The position numbers and the translations under genes are program-made. A DNA stretch of 64,000 nucleotides from Ignavibacteriota bacterium (lineage in GTDB: Bacteria > Bacteroidota > Ignavibacteria > Ignavibacteriales > Melioribacteraceae), in contig JADJOX010000007.1 of the NCBI GenBank assembly GCA_016713565.1, positions 124,001-188,000 of the forward strand. The letters run 5' to 3'. Shown here in pieces: positions 17,333 to 26,967 of the stretch. Position 1 is the first letter of the stretch; every line of letters starts with the position of its first letter. The notes under the pieces are model-generated. The model saw nothing but the letters and a program-made list of their open reading frames with translations, searched no databases and was not told the DNA's origin.

Positions 17333-18622
17333 CTATTTTACTAAAATCATTTTTTTTGAACTAAAAAAATCACCTGCTTGTAACTGATAAAAATATGGAC
17401 CCGCTGCATTGTTTGAAGCATTCCAAATACTTTTGTAAACACCCGACTTCAAATTTGCGTCAATTAAAGTTGAAATTTGCTGACCGAGAATATTAAATAT
17501 TTTTAATGTCACTTTTGAATCGCTTAATAAAGTAAATTGAATTGTAGTGGACGGGTTAAACGGATTTGGATAATTTTGGAATAATTCAAATTTAACCGGA
17601 ATTATTTCAATTTCTTTTACTGCTAAAAGATTAGTAATTTGCTCATAAATTTTCTTATCTAAAACACGGTTGAATAGAATTTTATGTCCAGAATCATTTA
17701 AATGAATACCGTCGCCTGAATCATAAAGCAGATTAACCGTTCCGTCTTCATTTGCTAAATCTGTCCAAAAGTCAATTGCAAAACTGCCGAATTTTGCATA
17801 GGTTGAATCCCTCATTGCCATCTGCTGATTTCTCTGAAGTTCTGTCAAATTTCTCGGCTGTGTCGTTGATATCCAAACCGGTACATTCATTGCCGCGGCT
17901 TTTGCCAAAATAGTATCATAATTTGTTAACTGTTCGGAAATAGGAAATCCTTGCGTTACGTCATTTGAAGGCAGATTGATAATTATTGCATTAGGATTAT
18001 AAGATAATGCTTTTGTAATATTTGAGGACGTTTTAGGTGAAGGTCTTCCTGTCGGCTGAACAAAACCATCCGGCATCAGATCATATGTTGTGTAACCGCC
18101 AACCGCTAAATTAATAACTTGAATGGTTGTGTTTTTCTGAACTAAATATTTTTTGTATCTATTTACCCAAGAGCTATCGGCTTTGCTTGCACCAACTCCT
18201 GCCGCGGTTGATGATCCAATTACAACAATTTTTGTAACGCTTGAATCATTATTGATTGTAAAAGCCGACTCACTGCTGTCTGTAATTTTTGCATCATCAT
18301 ATTTTGTCAATCTTATTAAACACATCGATGAAGTATCATCAGGGATTTTCCAATTTGCATAGGACTGGTTTGACGCAATTGCATATGGTACAATATTTTT
18401 CCAAGTTAAGCCATTGTCTAATGATATATCAATTTTAATCAATGTAATATTTTTGCTTTCCCAACTTATTATTGGGTAAGAGCCCACAGTCCAGTATTCG
18501 CCTCCATTTGGACTAATCAATTTCAAATATGTCGAATCGTTTTGCGCATAATAGCTGAAGCTAGATAAAAAAAAGAAACTAAAAATGATAGCTCTCGCAA
18601 AGTTCAAATTTATTTTTTTCAT
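17333..18622 (-). CDS. SGNH/GDSL-type esterase with Ig-like and T9SS sorting domains
   Basis: Secreted hydrolase of about 429 residues. After the signal peptide there is an Ig-like surface domain opening ISPNGGEYWTVGSYPIISW (~35-125). The SGNH domain then shows block I IVVIGSSTAAGVG (nucleophile Ser138 from this start), block II NLAVGGYTTYDL, block III NLPSNDVTQG (Asn) and block V DGIHLNDSGH (Asp and His). The end is QNYPNPFNPSTTIQF with a T9SS domain. Such enzymes usually remove acetyl groups from polysaccharides, which fits its place between GH5 and GH2. The ATG at 18622 is preferred to a TTG three codons upstream; it lies 11 bp after the GH5 stop, so the two are cotranscribed. Confidence 0.88.
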   Translation of the reverse strand: MKKINLNFARAIIFSFFFLSSFSYYAQNDSTYLKLISPNGGEYWTVGSYPIISWESKNITLIKIDISLDNGLTWKNIVPYAIASNQSYANWKIPDDTSSMCLIRLTKYDDAKITDSSESAFTINNDSSVTKIVVIGSSTAAGVGASKADSSWVNRYKKYLVQKNTTIQVINLAVGGYTTYDLMPDGFVQPTGRPSPKTSSNITKALSYNPNAIIINLPSNDVTQGFPISEQLTNYDTILAKAAAMNVPVWISTTQPRNLTELQRNQQMAMRDSTYAKFGSFAIDFWTDLANEDGTVNLLYDSGDGIHLNDSGHKILFNRVLDKKIYEQITNLLAVKEIEIIPVKFELFQNYPNPFNPSTTIQFTLLSDSKVTLKIFNILGQQISTLIDANLKSGVYKSIWNASNNAAGPYFYQLQAGDFFSSKKMILVK

Positions 18623-18633
18623 AATTTTCAAAA

Positions 18634-20646
18634 TTAATTCAGCAGCAGCATTTTTTTAGTTTGAAGAAAATTTCCACAACTTAATTCGCAGAAATATATT
18701 CCGCTCGGCAGTTCCGACGCATCAAAATTTACTTCATATATTCCCGCGGGCTGTACTTTATTTACCAATGTTTTTATTTGTCTGCCAAGTGTATCAAATA
18801 TCTTTAATTCCGTATTAGAACTGGTTATTGATGTAAAATTCGGCACAGAATATTTAATTACGGTTGTTGGGTTAAATGGATTTGGAAAATTTTGGAAAAG
18901 CTGAAATTTCTCCGGAATATTTTTGTCATTCTTAATTCCGACTGTTGTCTGAGTAAATTCAAAATAATTAAAATTATAACCTGTAAAATAAAACTTCACT
19001 GTAATTTCGTGTTTCCCTTGAGTAAGATAATAATCATTAAGAACAGTAGTTTTCCAATTCTGCCAGCCGTTTGTTAACGGGATATCGATAAATTCAGTAA
19101 TGTTGATGCCATCAACGGCAAAAAGAATTTTTCCTCCAGATTCATTTGCGGAAGTTCTGATTGAAAGATTATAATATCCGTCATTTTTAACATCGGCAGT
19201 AAATTTTAACCATTCTCCGGTGTTAATCCATCCTACATTAAATCCATTTGTGTTTTGATCTGTGCAATTTTCAATATCAACACCGTCGTTTCTATATTTT
19301 CCGCCGGTGTTCCATTCAGCATTGCCCAAACCTTTTGTATTGTCATAATCAGCATCATTATAACTTACAAGTCTGGGACCAAGGTCATAATCAACGGCGT
19401 AAATTCTTCCCGGAATTACATTTTCTTTATATGGTAATGAAGTTTTATCAGAAATTTGTCTAATTAAAGCATCAACAACATCAGGTTGAAATGTGCATTT
19501 TTCAAATTTCAAATTTTCGAATTGACCTAAAAGCGTTGCGTAAGCAAAAAGTTCATTAGGTTTTGAACCTGTTCCATTCCAATAATTCAATAAAGTTTGA
19601 TAACCATTATACATTGGCGCAGAAAGCGGACCGACAGCATTATCTATTTTTTTATGAGGCCACCAAGCCCATCCAATATTATTTTTTTTCATTAGTTCTA
19701 TGCAATCTAAAAACCATGAATTTGAATTTTCTCCGGTTTCGCCAAGCCATAAGGGAACATTATACTGATCACGTAAATTTACCAAATATTGAATTGTCCC
19801 CTGGTCATTAGAATTCCAATAACGATGAAAACTATAACTCATGTTATTATCCCAAGCGGGAGTTAAGCCATTGAAATCGGTAGCGTACCAATTCCCTTCA
19901 ATAAATAAAATATGATTTGTATCAACAGTTCTAATGGAATCGGTAATACGTTCGTACAATTCCCGCAAAGGTTTATTCTCCGATCCTAAATCCCATTTTG
20001 GTTCGTTTATTAAATCATAACCGCCAATCCATTCTTTATTGAAATATCTTTTTGCAATTTCTTTCCAAAGCTCTACAGTAAGTGTTTTATTTTCTTCGCT
20101 TTCCCACAATGATGGCTTGGTGTTGTCATAATCGCTAATTGCTTCATCACTTTCGCCGCCGGGAGCTGCGTGCAAATCAAGTATTAAATAAATTTTATTT
20201 TTTTCACACCAAAATAAAAGGGAATCAATAGTCGCAAAACCTTCTTCAGAAAATGTTAATGGATTGGAATTTTGAATTAATTTAGCCCAATGCATCGGCA
20301 GACGAATTGAGTTAAATCCCCATTTAGAAATATTTTCAATATCAATTTCGCGAACGTAATTTTTATGGTAAACTGAATAAAGTTCGGCAGTTTTTGCTTC
20401 GCCGACCAATTTGGAAATTTCATTCCTAATTTCGTGTTCAGCTCCCATTATTGAATATGGGGTTTTCAGCATGTAACCTTCTTGAACAAGCCAGCCTCCC
20501 AGTCCAATACCTTTGAGCAAAAATTCTTCATTATTACCATCACGTATTTTTTTTCCATCGGCGTGTAAAAAACCTTGGGCAAAATTAAAGTTTGATAAAA
20601 TGAAGAGGATAAATAAAATTTTATATATAGTGTGTTTTATTTTCAT
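18634..20646 (-). CDS. Glycoside hydrolase family 5 glucanase with CBM6 and T9SS sorting domain
   Basis: Secreted enzyme of about 670 residues. Signal peptide to NFAQ; GH5 barrel with LLKGIGLGGWLVQEGYML, GFNSIRLPMHW, YLILDLHAAPGG, YDLINEPKWD (acid/base Glu215) and PLWLGETGEN (nucleophile Glu303). A CBM6-type module follows (AVDYDLGPRLVSYNDADYDN, GWINTGEWLKFTADV, roughly 410-560), then QNFPNPFNPTTVIKY and the T9SS domain. The layout resembles exo- or endo-acting beta-glucanases; 1,3- or 1,4-specificity cannot be decided by eye. The ATG at 20646 is preferred to a TTG at 20679 because it gives a normal signal peptide. It is the first gene of the GH5-SGNH-GH2 group, 143 bp after the response regulator stop. 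Confidence 0.93.
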   Translation of the reverse strand: MKIKHTIYKILFILFILSNFNFAQGFLHADGKKIRDGNNEEFLLKGIGLGGWLVQEGYMLKTPYSIMGAEHEIRNEISKLVGEAKTAELYSVYHKNYVREIDIENISKWGFNSIRLPMHWAKLIQNSNPLTFSEEGFATIDSLLFWCEKNKIYLILDLHAAPGGESDEAISDYDNTKPSLWESEENKTLTVELWKEIAKRYFNKEWIGGYDLINEPKWDLGSENKPLRELYERITDSIRTVDTNHILFIEGNWYATDFNGLTPAWDNNMSYSFHRYWNSNDQGTIQYLVNLRDQYNVPLWLGETGENSNSWFLDCIELMKKNNIGWAWWPHKKIDNAVGPLSAPMYNGYQTLLNYWNGTGSKPNELFAYATLLGQFENLKFEKCTFQPDVVDALIRQISDKTSLPYKENVIPGRIYAVDYDLGPRLVSYNDADYDNTKGLGNAEWNTGGKYRNDGVDIENCTDQNTNGFNVGWINTGEWLKFTADVKNDGYYNLSIRTSANESGGKILFAVDGINITEFIDIPLTNGWQNWKTTVLNDYYLTQGKHEITVKFYFTGYNFNYFEFTQTTVGIKNDKNIPEKFQLFQNFPNPFNPTTVIKYSVPNFTSITSSNTELKIFDTLGRQIKTLVNKVQPAGIYEVNFDASELPSGIYFCELSCGNFLQTKKMLLLN

Positions 20647-20789
20647 AAGCAAAAAGATTAAAAAGAAAAAAGTATTCAAATAATAAGCCGAAATTTAAAT
20701 GTGTTAATTTACTCTAAAAATTCAGATTGTAGTCAATATTCTGTTCCAAAAATTATTTTTATAATAATTGCTTTTATTATTTTAATAAT

Positions 20790-22241
20790 TTACTTGAGGC
20801 CAAGTTCCTTACTCATTCTATAATAATTGGGAGGCGCTAATCCCAATTTTTTTGCAGCATCCGCGTCGGAAGCGCTTTTTTCCCGCACATAAGAAAAATA
20901 CTGATGCCTAAATTCAACTTCCAAATCCTTTAAAGGCAGAATGTCCTTAATTAAATCGAAATTGAAAATATTGCCTTCTTTACTTTCTTTATATAATTCG
21001 GCACTTAATACTCCTCTAATTAATTTTTCATCTATTCTGTTGGAATCTAAAAACAATAGTCGCTGAACAACATTTTTCAATTCCCTTACATTTCCAAACC
21101 AGCTGTAGTTTAAAAGATATTCCATTCCCGACGAATCTAATGAAGGTTTCTGCAAACTCATTTCTCTGCTGAAACGCAATAAAAAATGTTCAATAAGTTC
21201 ACTTATATCAGATTGTCTTTTCCTTAATGGCTGAATTTTTATTGGAACAACATTTAATCTGTAATATAAATCTTCCCTAAATTTATTTTCACGAACCAAC
21301 TCTTCAAGATTTTTATTAGTTGCGGCAATAATCCTTACATTGACTTTAATTCTATCTGTTCTGCCTATTTTTTCTATTTCACCTTCTTGAATTACGCGAA
21401 GCAGTTTTACTTGAGCAGAAGGCGGCAATTCGGAAACTTCATCCAAAAATATTGTACCGTTGTTGGCAATTTCAAAAAGTCCGAGTTTTTTATTAACCGC
21501 GCCGGTAAATGCTCCTTTTTCATAGCCGAATAATTCACTTTCAATTAAATCGTGCGGTAAACCTCCGCAATTAATCGGTACGAATTTTTCATATTTTCTG
21601 TTGCTTCTGTAATGGATATTATTTGCGACCAATTCTTTTCCGGTGCCGGATTCTCCATAAATTAAAATATTTACATCCGTCTTAGCGTATTTTTCAATTT
21701 GATCCAATAACTGTTTTGTAACTTCGTTATTTCCAATAATTTTTTTCTGCATTAAGATTTCGTCAATATTTTCTTTCAATTTGCTTTTTGAAATTAAATT
21801 TTTGAGTTCCAATTTGCGTTTTTCATAACCATTAAAAAGGCTTATTAAAAAGTCAGTAGGCTGATAAATAAACTTTTCAATATCTCCGGGATATTTTGTA
21901 CAGTACCAAAAAGCTCCGGCATTTAATAATCTATTAGCAAAATCAAAATCAGTCATATCAATTGTAAGTTTGGTAATCACAACAATTTGAATTGAATAGT
22001 CTATTTTTTTAATTTCCAATATTAACTCTTCACCGCGCAAACCGCCGGCAATTTGGTAATCCATAATTATTACGTCGAACGCGGAAGGTTTTTCTCTTAT
22101 TAAATTCAACGCGTCAAGTCCGTTTGAAACAATATCAATTATTTCTAAATTTTGATGCATAAGTTCAATTGTATTTTTTACTCTTCTTACATCAAAATCT
22201 TCATCTTCAATCAATAGAATTTTTACTTTTTCATTAAGCAT
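20790..22241 (-). CDS. Sigma-54-dependent response regulator (NtrC family)
   Basis: Transcription activator of 483 residues. The receiver domain (~1-125) has the acidic pair EDED, phospho-acceptor Asp61 in IIMDYQ and the switch Lys in TKYPGD. The AAA+ domain carries Walker A GESGTGKE (196-203), the sigma-54 contact loop GAFTGA (243-248), Walker B IFLDEV (264-269) and an arginine-rich second region of homology. The end is a Fis-type helix-turn-helix (DADAAKKLGLAPPNYYRMSK). GAFTGA means it opens sigma-54 promoters, unlike the hybrid two-component systems of many Bacteroidetes sugar loci. Its ATG has AGGAG nearby and lies 9 bp after the kinase gene. Likely targets are the neighbouring hydrolase and transport genes. 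Confidence 0.95.
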   Translation of the reverse strand: MLNEKVKILLIEDEDFDVRRVKNTIELMHQNLEIIDIVSNGLDALNLIREKPSAFDVIIMDYQIAGGLRGEELILEIKKIDYSIQIVVITKLTIDMTDFDFANRLLNAGAFWYCTKYPGDIEKFIYQPTDFLISLFNGYEKRKLELKNLISKSKLKENIDEILMQKKIIGNNEVTKQLLDQIEKYAKTDVNILIYGESGTGKELVANNIHYRSNRKYEKFVPINCGGLPHDLIESELFGYEKGAFTGAVNKKLGLFEIANNGTIFLDEVSELPPSAQVKLLRVIQEGEIEKIGRTDRIKVNVRIIAATNKNLEELVRENKFREDLYYRLNVVPIKIQPLRKRQSDISELIEHFLLRFSREMSLQKPSLDSSGMEYLLNYSWFGNVRELKNVVQRLLFLDSNRIDEKLIRGVLSAELYKESKEGNIFNFDLIKDILPLKDLEVEFRHQYFSYVREKSASDADAAKKLGLAPPNYYRMSKELGLK

Positions 22242-22250
22242 TAACTTCTC

Positions 22251-23729
22251 CTAATTTTTAATCATCAGCAGGAATTTTGCGCCGCCTTCCGGCGTGTTAT
22301 CGGCATCTATGTTCCAAAGACATCTTTTGGTCGCCATTTGATGCGCAATATAGCAGCCGTATCCTCTGTTGGATATTTCGTCATTTGTAGAAATACTTTC
22401 CGAAAATATTCTCTTAACACCTTCGGGATTTAACTTAAGCAGTTCTGAATTAATTCCTATTCCGTTATCTCTAATTTCAATATATGAAATTCTTTTTTCC
22501 TCATCGAATTTGGTTGAAATTGTGATTACAACATTTTTAACTTTTGCATGATCAATGCAGTTTTGAATTAAAGGCTCGAGAATTTCCCAAACGACAAATT
22601 CATTGATTTTAACGCTTGGAATTTTTTTATCTAAATTTAACCTAAAACTGAAAACATTTGTGCTTTTGGAAATTCTTAAAAATAAATTATCTACAATAAA
22701 TTTAATTACTTCATTAATGTCCGTTGAAAAAATCGGATTTCGAATTGTATGAATTGGCGGATCATACCATTTCATATCATAAATTACTCGTGAAATGAAA
22801 TTTGCGTATTTGTTCAACTTATCTTTGGAAGAAGAAATATTCTCAGTTGTTAAATGCCGCAAATCCTCTTTAATAAATCCCATCACTTTTTCTGCTTTAT
22901 GATGAGTATGATAAATACGTTTTGTAAACATCGCCTCTTTATTGTGATCTATTTGATCTTTCAAATGTTCTTCGCGCTCTTCATAAAATAATGTTTTCGC
23001 TTCATCCCTTTCTTTAACCGTATAAGAAGAAATATAATACATTGCAAGCAATCCCAGCACAATTAAAGAAGTATATATAATTGCTACTTCGTCGTAACTT
23101 GATAAAATTTCTTCGGTAATAAATTTAAAATCCGGTTTATTTTTCATATAGAATACGCCAATAAACTCTCCGTGAGGAACGAAAGGAACCAGAATGTGAA
23201 AATTCTGGTTATTATCCAAAATGCTGAAAATTTCCTCTTGTTTTACTAATTCATTTTTGTGTTCTAAAAACAAATCGGCTGCTTTTTTAAATTTGGAATT
23301 AACTGGTAAAAGTTCATCGGTTCTATGATTTAAAAAATCATAAAATACTTTTCCATCATTTATTATAAACGGAACATCTTTTTTCAAAATTATTAGGCAT
23401 GTTTGTTTTACGTTAGGCTCAAGCATTTGCTGACTGAATATGATATTGAAAGATTGGATAATTTTCTTTCTGCTTTCTTCATTTTTCTCAACATTGCTGT
23501 TAAGGTTTTCAACCAATAATTCTAAAGACGTTGTGTTTAAATTTGCCATTCTTTCAGCGGAATCTCTTTGATACCAATTCTGAGTTTTATCCAAAAAATT
23601 TTCCAACGATGTTTTCTGAATAATTGATAAAATAATCTGAAACGCTATCAATATTATAAGTAATACAGTCAAATGCTTAAATTCAAATCTGTATCTGCCA
23701 AAATTTTCCGATAGTGTGTTTTTTTTCAT
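22251..23729 (-). CDS. Membrane sensor histidine kinase
   Basis: Kinase of 492 residues with a transmembrane helix at ~19-38, a ~175-residue periplasmic domain, a second helix at ~215-237, then a long helical linker and a HATPase domain. N-box IQNCIDHA, G1 box RDNGIGI and G2-like SNRGYGCYIAHQMA are clear. The phospho-acceptor region is unusual: instead of the classical H-E/D-L-R/K-x-P box there is YHTHHKAEKVMGF followed by a helix, so the His carrying the phosphate is not certain. The start codon overlaps the stop of the solute-binding protein gene (ATGA), and the regulator gene follows after 9 bp; the three proteins very probably work together, with the periplasmic domain reading the state of the binding protein. 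Confidence 0.88.
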   Translation of the reverse strand: MKKNTLSENFGRYRFEFKHLTVLLIILIAFQIILSIIQKTSLENFLDKTQNWYQRDSAERMANLNTTSLELLVENLNSNVEKNEESRKKIIQSFNIIFSQQMLEPNVKQTCLIILKKDVPFIINDGKVFYDFLNHRTDELLPVNSKFKKAADLFLEHKNELVKQEEIFSILDNNQNFHILVPFVPHGEFIGVFYMKNKPDFKFITEEILSSYDEVAIIYTSLIVLGLLAMYYISSYTVKERDEAKTLFYEEREEHLKDQIDHNKEAMFTKRIYHTHHKAEKVMGFIKEDLRHLTTENISSSKDKLNKYANFISRVIYDMKWYDPPIHTIRNPIFSTDINEVIKFIVDNLFLRISKSTNVFSFRLNLDKKIPSVKINEFVVWEILEPLIQNCIDHAKVKNVVITISTKFDEEKRISYIEIRDNGIGINSELLKLNPEGVKRIFSESISTNDEISNRGYGCYIAHQMATKRCLWNIDADNTPEGGAKFLLMIKN

Positions 23730-25045
23730 CGAATTATAATTCTGCCGGTTTTTATTGTTTCGTCTGCTTTTTCAAGAGCTTCATCTATTGTAATATCTTT
23801 CTTAATTACTTTATTTACGTAATACGAAATTACATCTGAAAGTTTAGTATAATCTTCAATCAAAGGTCGGTGAATTCCTTCATTTAACAAAGATTTATCT
23901 GTTATTAAACCGGGATATTTCTTAATAAAATCATTATCTCTATAAATTGAATTCAGAGTAGGAAGATAAGCGCCGATTTCATACATCTTTTTTTGCGATT
24001 CTTCATCGATTATAAATTTAATGAATTGAAACGCCTCACTTTTATGTTCGCTATATTTGGAGATCATTAAGTTCCAACCGCCTAAAACCGAAACGGACTT
24101 TTTTCCTTTTAAATGCGGAATAGGAGCTTTTCCAATCAATGAATCTAGATTATCAACATTAAACATTGAAATAAAATCTCTTTCCGAACTTGGCCAGCCT
24201 CTAAGAAATACGGCATTATTTTTTGCAAAGTATTCATAACATTCGTTTTCATTAAATTCAGTTACATCTAATGGAGTTAAAAATTTTGTGTTGAAGAGAT
24301 CATATATAAACTTAAATGTTTTCCTATTTGCTTCCGATTTTATATCGAACCTATCTGTAATATTAAAATTATTTGAAAAATTATAAAGTATTTCCATATA
24401 TGAACAAACCAGACCTTCATAATTATCAGCGGGAAAAATGTAGTATTGGTTTTTATCCAGATTAAAATATTTTCGGCAATCAATGAATTCATCCCATGAT
24501 ATTCCATTTAAAAGTTTTTTTTCAAATGCCTTGTAATTGGGAATCTGTTTGATAAGATCTTTTCTATAAAATATTGTTCCTATGTCTAGGTAAATCGGCA
24601 ATGCAAACAAATGATTATTAAATTTGCATGATTCCAGAGGTTGACTTAATATATCAGTCGTATCATTTGGTGTTACATATTTATCTAGCGGTTCAGCCCA
24701 CTTAGCGAATCTGGCGGTCCAAATTAAATCAACGGCAAAAATATCCAACTTTTTACTTTTACTTCTTAAAGATCGGGCAATTAATTCTTTTCTTTCATTT
24801 GTGCTGAATTTGCTGAATGGAAGATCGATTGGTTCAATTCGTATTTTCCCTTTGTTGATTTTATTGAACTTTTCGATTAAGTATTTATGCGCGGATGAAA
24901 TATTATCAGCGTATGTAATTACAATTTCAGAATCGTTTTTTGTAAGGTTTGAAAAACTGTATAATGTCGAATAAAATATTCCCGCAAGAACAATTGCCGC
25001 TGTAAATGAAACAGCCATATAAAATTTTCTATTGTTCTTGTTCAT
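23726..25045 (-). CDS. Membrane-anchored periplasmic solute-binding protein (ABC sugar type, family 1)
   Basis: Protein of 439 residues with one N-terminal hydrophobic helix (~8-27) lacking a lipobox, followed by a family 1 extracellular solute-binding fold: EIVITYADNISSAHKYLIEKF, KLDIFAVDLIWTARFAKW, LFALPIYLDIGTIFYRKDL, FLRGWPSSERDF and SVLGGWNLMISKYSEH. Relatives bind oligosaccharides for ABC importers, but no permease or ATPase gene is near. It is translationally coupled to a histidine kinase and a sigma-54 response regulator. I infer that it acts as the ligand-binding part of a three-protein sensor, held at the inner membrane by its uncleaved helix. It opens the operon, with a 357-bp intergenic region upstream. 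Confidence 0.85.
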   Translation of the reverse strand: MNKNNRKFYMAVSFTAAIVLAGIFYSTLYSFSNLTKNDSEIVITYADNISSAHKYLIEKFNKINKGKIRIEPIDLPFSKFSTNERKELIARSLRSKSKKLDIFAVDLIWTARFAKWAEPLDKYVTPNDTTDILSQPLESCKFNNHLFALPIYLDIGTIFYRKDLIKQIPNYKAFEKKLLNGISWDEFIDCRKYFNLDKNQYYIFPADNYEGLVCSYMEILYNFSNNFNITDRFDIKSEANRKTFKFIYDLFNTKFLTPLDVTEFNENECYEYFAKNNAVFLRGWPSSERDFISMFNVDNLDSLIGKAPIPHLKGKKSVSVLGGWNLMISKYSEHKSEAFQFIKFIIDEESQKKMYEIGAYLPTLNSIYRDNDFIKKYPGLITDKSLLNEGIHRPLIEDYTKLSDVISYYVNKVIKKDITIDEALEKADETIKTGRIIIR

Positions 25046-25402
25046 TTTTTTGTAAAGTTTTAGTCATTCGAATTTCAAAATGAAAATTAGACAAATTTTT
25101 TGATTCATTAAAAGGTTTTAGAAAAGGATTTTATTTTAGATAAAATTTTCCACAATGTGAAATTATTTCCTTGAAAAGCAAATTCAAGCCGTATTTTTTC
25201 AATCATTATTGTTATATAAATTTATTTATTGAGCCGAATTCGAATAAAATTAAAGAATGTTGATAATTATTTTGGGAAAGTTTAATTATATTCGCACATA
25301 AATTTTGACTTAAATATATAATTATACCTTTTAATAATTAGGAAATACGCCAATACTTACTGCTTAATTTAGTTGTGGTAGTTTATTGCAAAACGAGTAA
25401 TT
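25046..25402. other. Divergent intergenic region between the sensory operon and serA
   Basis: This 357-bp AT-rich gap must carry the promoters of the minus-strand sensory operon and of plus-strand serA. I looked for sigma-54 sites, strong inverted repeats, riboswitch-like structure and small coding frames and found none that I would defend. Confidence 0.6.
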
Positions 25403-26648
25403 ATGGGAATCAAAAATAAAACTTATTCATTAGCTAAAGATAAAATAAAAATATTACTGCTTGAAGGTTTACACGAAAACGCGCATAATTTTTTTGCCGA
25501 ACATGGATTCACCAATGTTGAGTGCCATAAAAAATCTCTTGAAAAAGATGAACTAATAGAAAAGATTAAAGATGTTCATATTATTGGAATCCGTTCAAGA
25601 ACAAACCTTACTGAAGAAGTTTTATCTCACGCAAGAAAATTAGTAGCAATCGGTTGTTACTCAATTGGTACAAATCAAGTTGATTTGGAATCGGCGCGCC
25701 AATATGGAATTCCGGTTTTCAACGCACCGTTTTCCAACACAAGATCAGTTGCGGAATTGGTTATAAGTGAATGTATTTTTTTTAATTAGGGGAATTCCCG
25801 AGAAAAATTTTAATGCGCATGACGGGAAATGGGAAAAGGACGCGTCAAATTCTTTTGAAGTAAGAGGTAAGAATTTGGGTATTGTTGGTTACGGACATAT
25901 TGGCTCGCAAGTTTCAATTCTTGCTGAAGCAATGGGAATGAATGTTTTCTATTATGATATAACAAAAAAGCTGAATTATGGAAATGTGACAGCATGCTCA
26001 AGTTTGGATGAATTGTTAAAAGTCTCCGATATTGTTACTTTACATGTACCCGAAAACGAATCAACAAAAAATATGATCAGCGCCCGGGAATTATCATTAA
26101 TGAAAAAAGGTTCATTATTGATAAATGCGGCACGCGGAACCGTTGTTAATTTAGACGACCTTTACCAAGCTTTGGAACAAAAGCATATTGCCGGCGCGGC
26201 AATTGACGTTTATCCCGAAGAACCTTCATCCAATAAAGTCCCATTTGTTAACCCGCTGCAGAAATTTCAAAATGTAATACTCACGCCTCATATCGGCGGT
26301 AGCACAATTGAAGCACAAGCGAATATTGCTTTAGAAGTTTCATATAAACTTGTGCATTATTGTGACGTCGGTTCTACAATCGGCGCGACAAATTTTGTTC
26401 AAATATCACTAACACCAAACATTGATCGACAAAGATATTTGCATATTCACAAAAATCAGCCGGGAGTATTAAACAAAATCACAAATGTTTTCACATCAAG
26501 AAATCTAAATATTGCATCGCAGTATTTACAAACTGATCCTTATATAGGATATGTAATAATCGATATTGACGGGAAAGAACAAACAGAAGAAATTATTCGT
26601 GAACTAAAATCAATTCCCGAAACTATTAAGACAAGAGTTTTGTTGTAA
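25403..26648 (+). pseudogene. serA: D-3-phosphoglycerate dehydrogenase, split by a +1 frameshift in a T8 run
   Basis: First enzyme of serine synthesis (3-phosphoglycerate to 3-phosphohydroxypyruvate). The sequence resembles the E. coli-type SerA along its whole length: N-terminal catalytic part up to SVAELVISE, NAD-binding motif GIVGYGHIGSQ, LINAARGTVV (catalytic Arg), the active-site His in LTPHIGGST, and a C-terminal ACT domain (HKNQPGVLNKI to KTRVLL). Reading stops at a TAG at 25787-25789, after eight T at 25776-25783. Removing one T joins the two parts as ECIFLIRGIPEKN, exactly as the family requires. The fragments are 25403-25789 and a second frame ending at 26648. This may be a real mutation, a sequencing error, or slippage at the T run; no second serA is in the window. 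Confidence 0.88.
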
Positions 26649-26781
26649 TTTTATATTGGTTCATATTGTTAAAGTTATAATCGCAAGATTTTTTAGAGCC
26701 AAACTTTACTGACTTAACTTTATAGGAAGATTCGAGAAGTTATTTTGAAAAATTCGAACTTGACATGAATTTATTTTTTTG

Positions 26782-26852
26782 TTGCCCTGTCAGGATTCGA
26801 ACCCGAAACAAAGGTTCCAGAGACCTCTGTGTTACCATTACACCACAGGGCA
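26782..26852 (-). tRNA. tRNA-Gln (anticodon CUG)
   Basis: A complete cloverleaf can be drawn on the minus strand: acceptor TGCCCTG/CAGGGCA, D arm with AATGGTA loop, anticodon stem GAGGT/ACCTT with loop CTCTGGA giving anticodon CTG, and T arm with loop TTCGAAT. The CCA end is not encoded. It stands alone in the gap after serA. Confidence 0.95.
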
Positions 26853-26909
26853 ATTTTTTAGGTTAACAAATTTAAGAAATTTTTAGAAAGAATTGATGGA
26901 TAATTTACA

Positions 26910-26940
26910 AGAGAAATCCAAATGAATGGATTTCTCTTTT
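26910..26940 (+). terminator. Hairpin terminator between tRNA-Gln and the small membrane protein gene
   Basis: A perfect 11-bp stem (AGAGAAATCCA/TGGATTTCTCT, 6-base loop AATGAA) is followed by TTTATA on the plus strand. On the minus strand it lies 28 bp past the stop of the small membrane protein gene, with a poorer T run, so it may serve both directions. Confidence 0.55.
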
Positions 26941-26967
26941 ATAAAAATATAAATCTTTATTTTGCGA

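Noticed and set aside
20660..20760. Two sigma-54-like sequences upstream of the GH5 gene (TGGAACAGAATATTGAC and CGGCTTATTATTTGA)
   Set aside because: The first has one base too many between the two elements, and both lack the GC pair at -12. They are not good enough to call.
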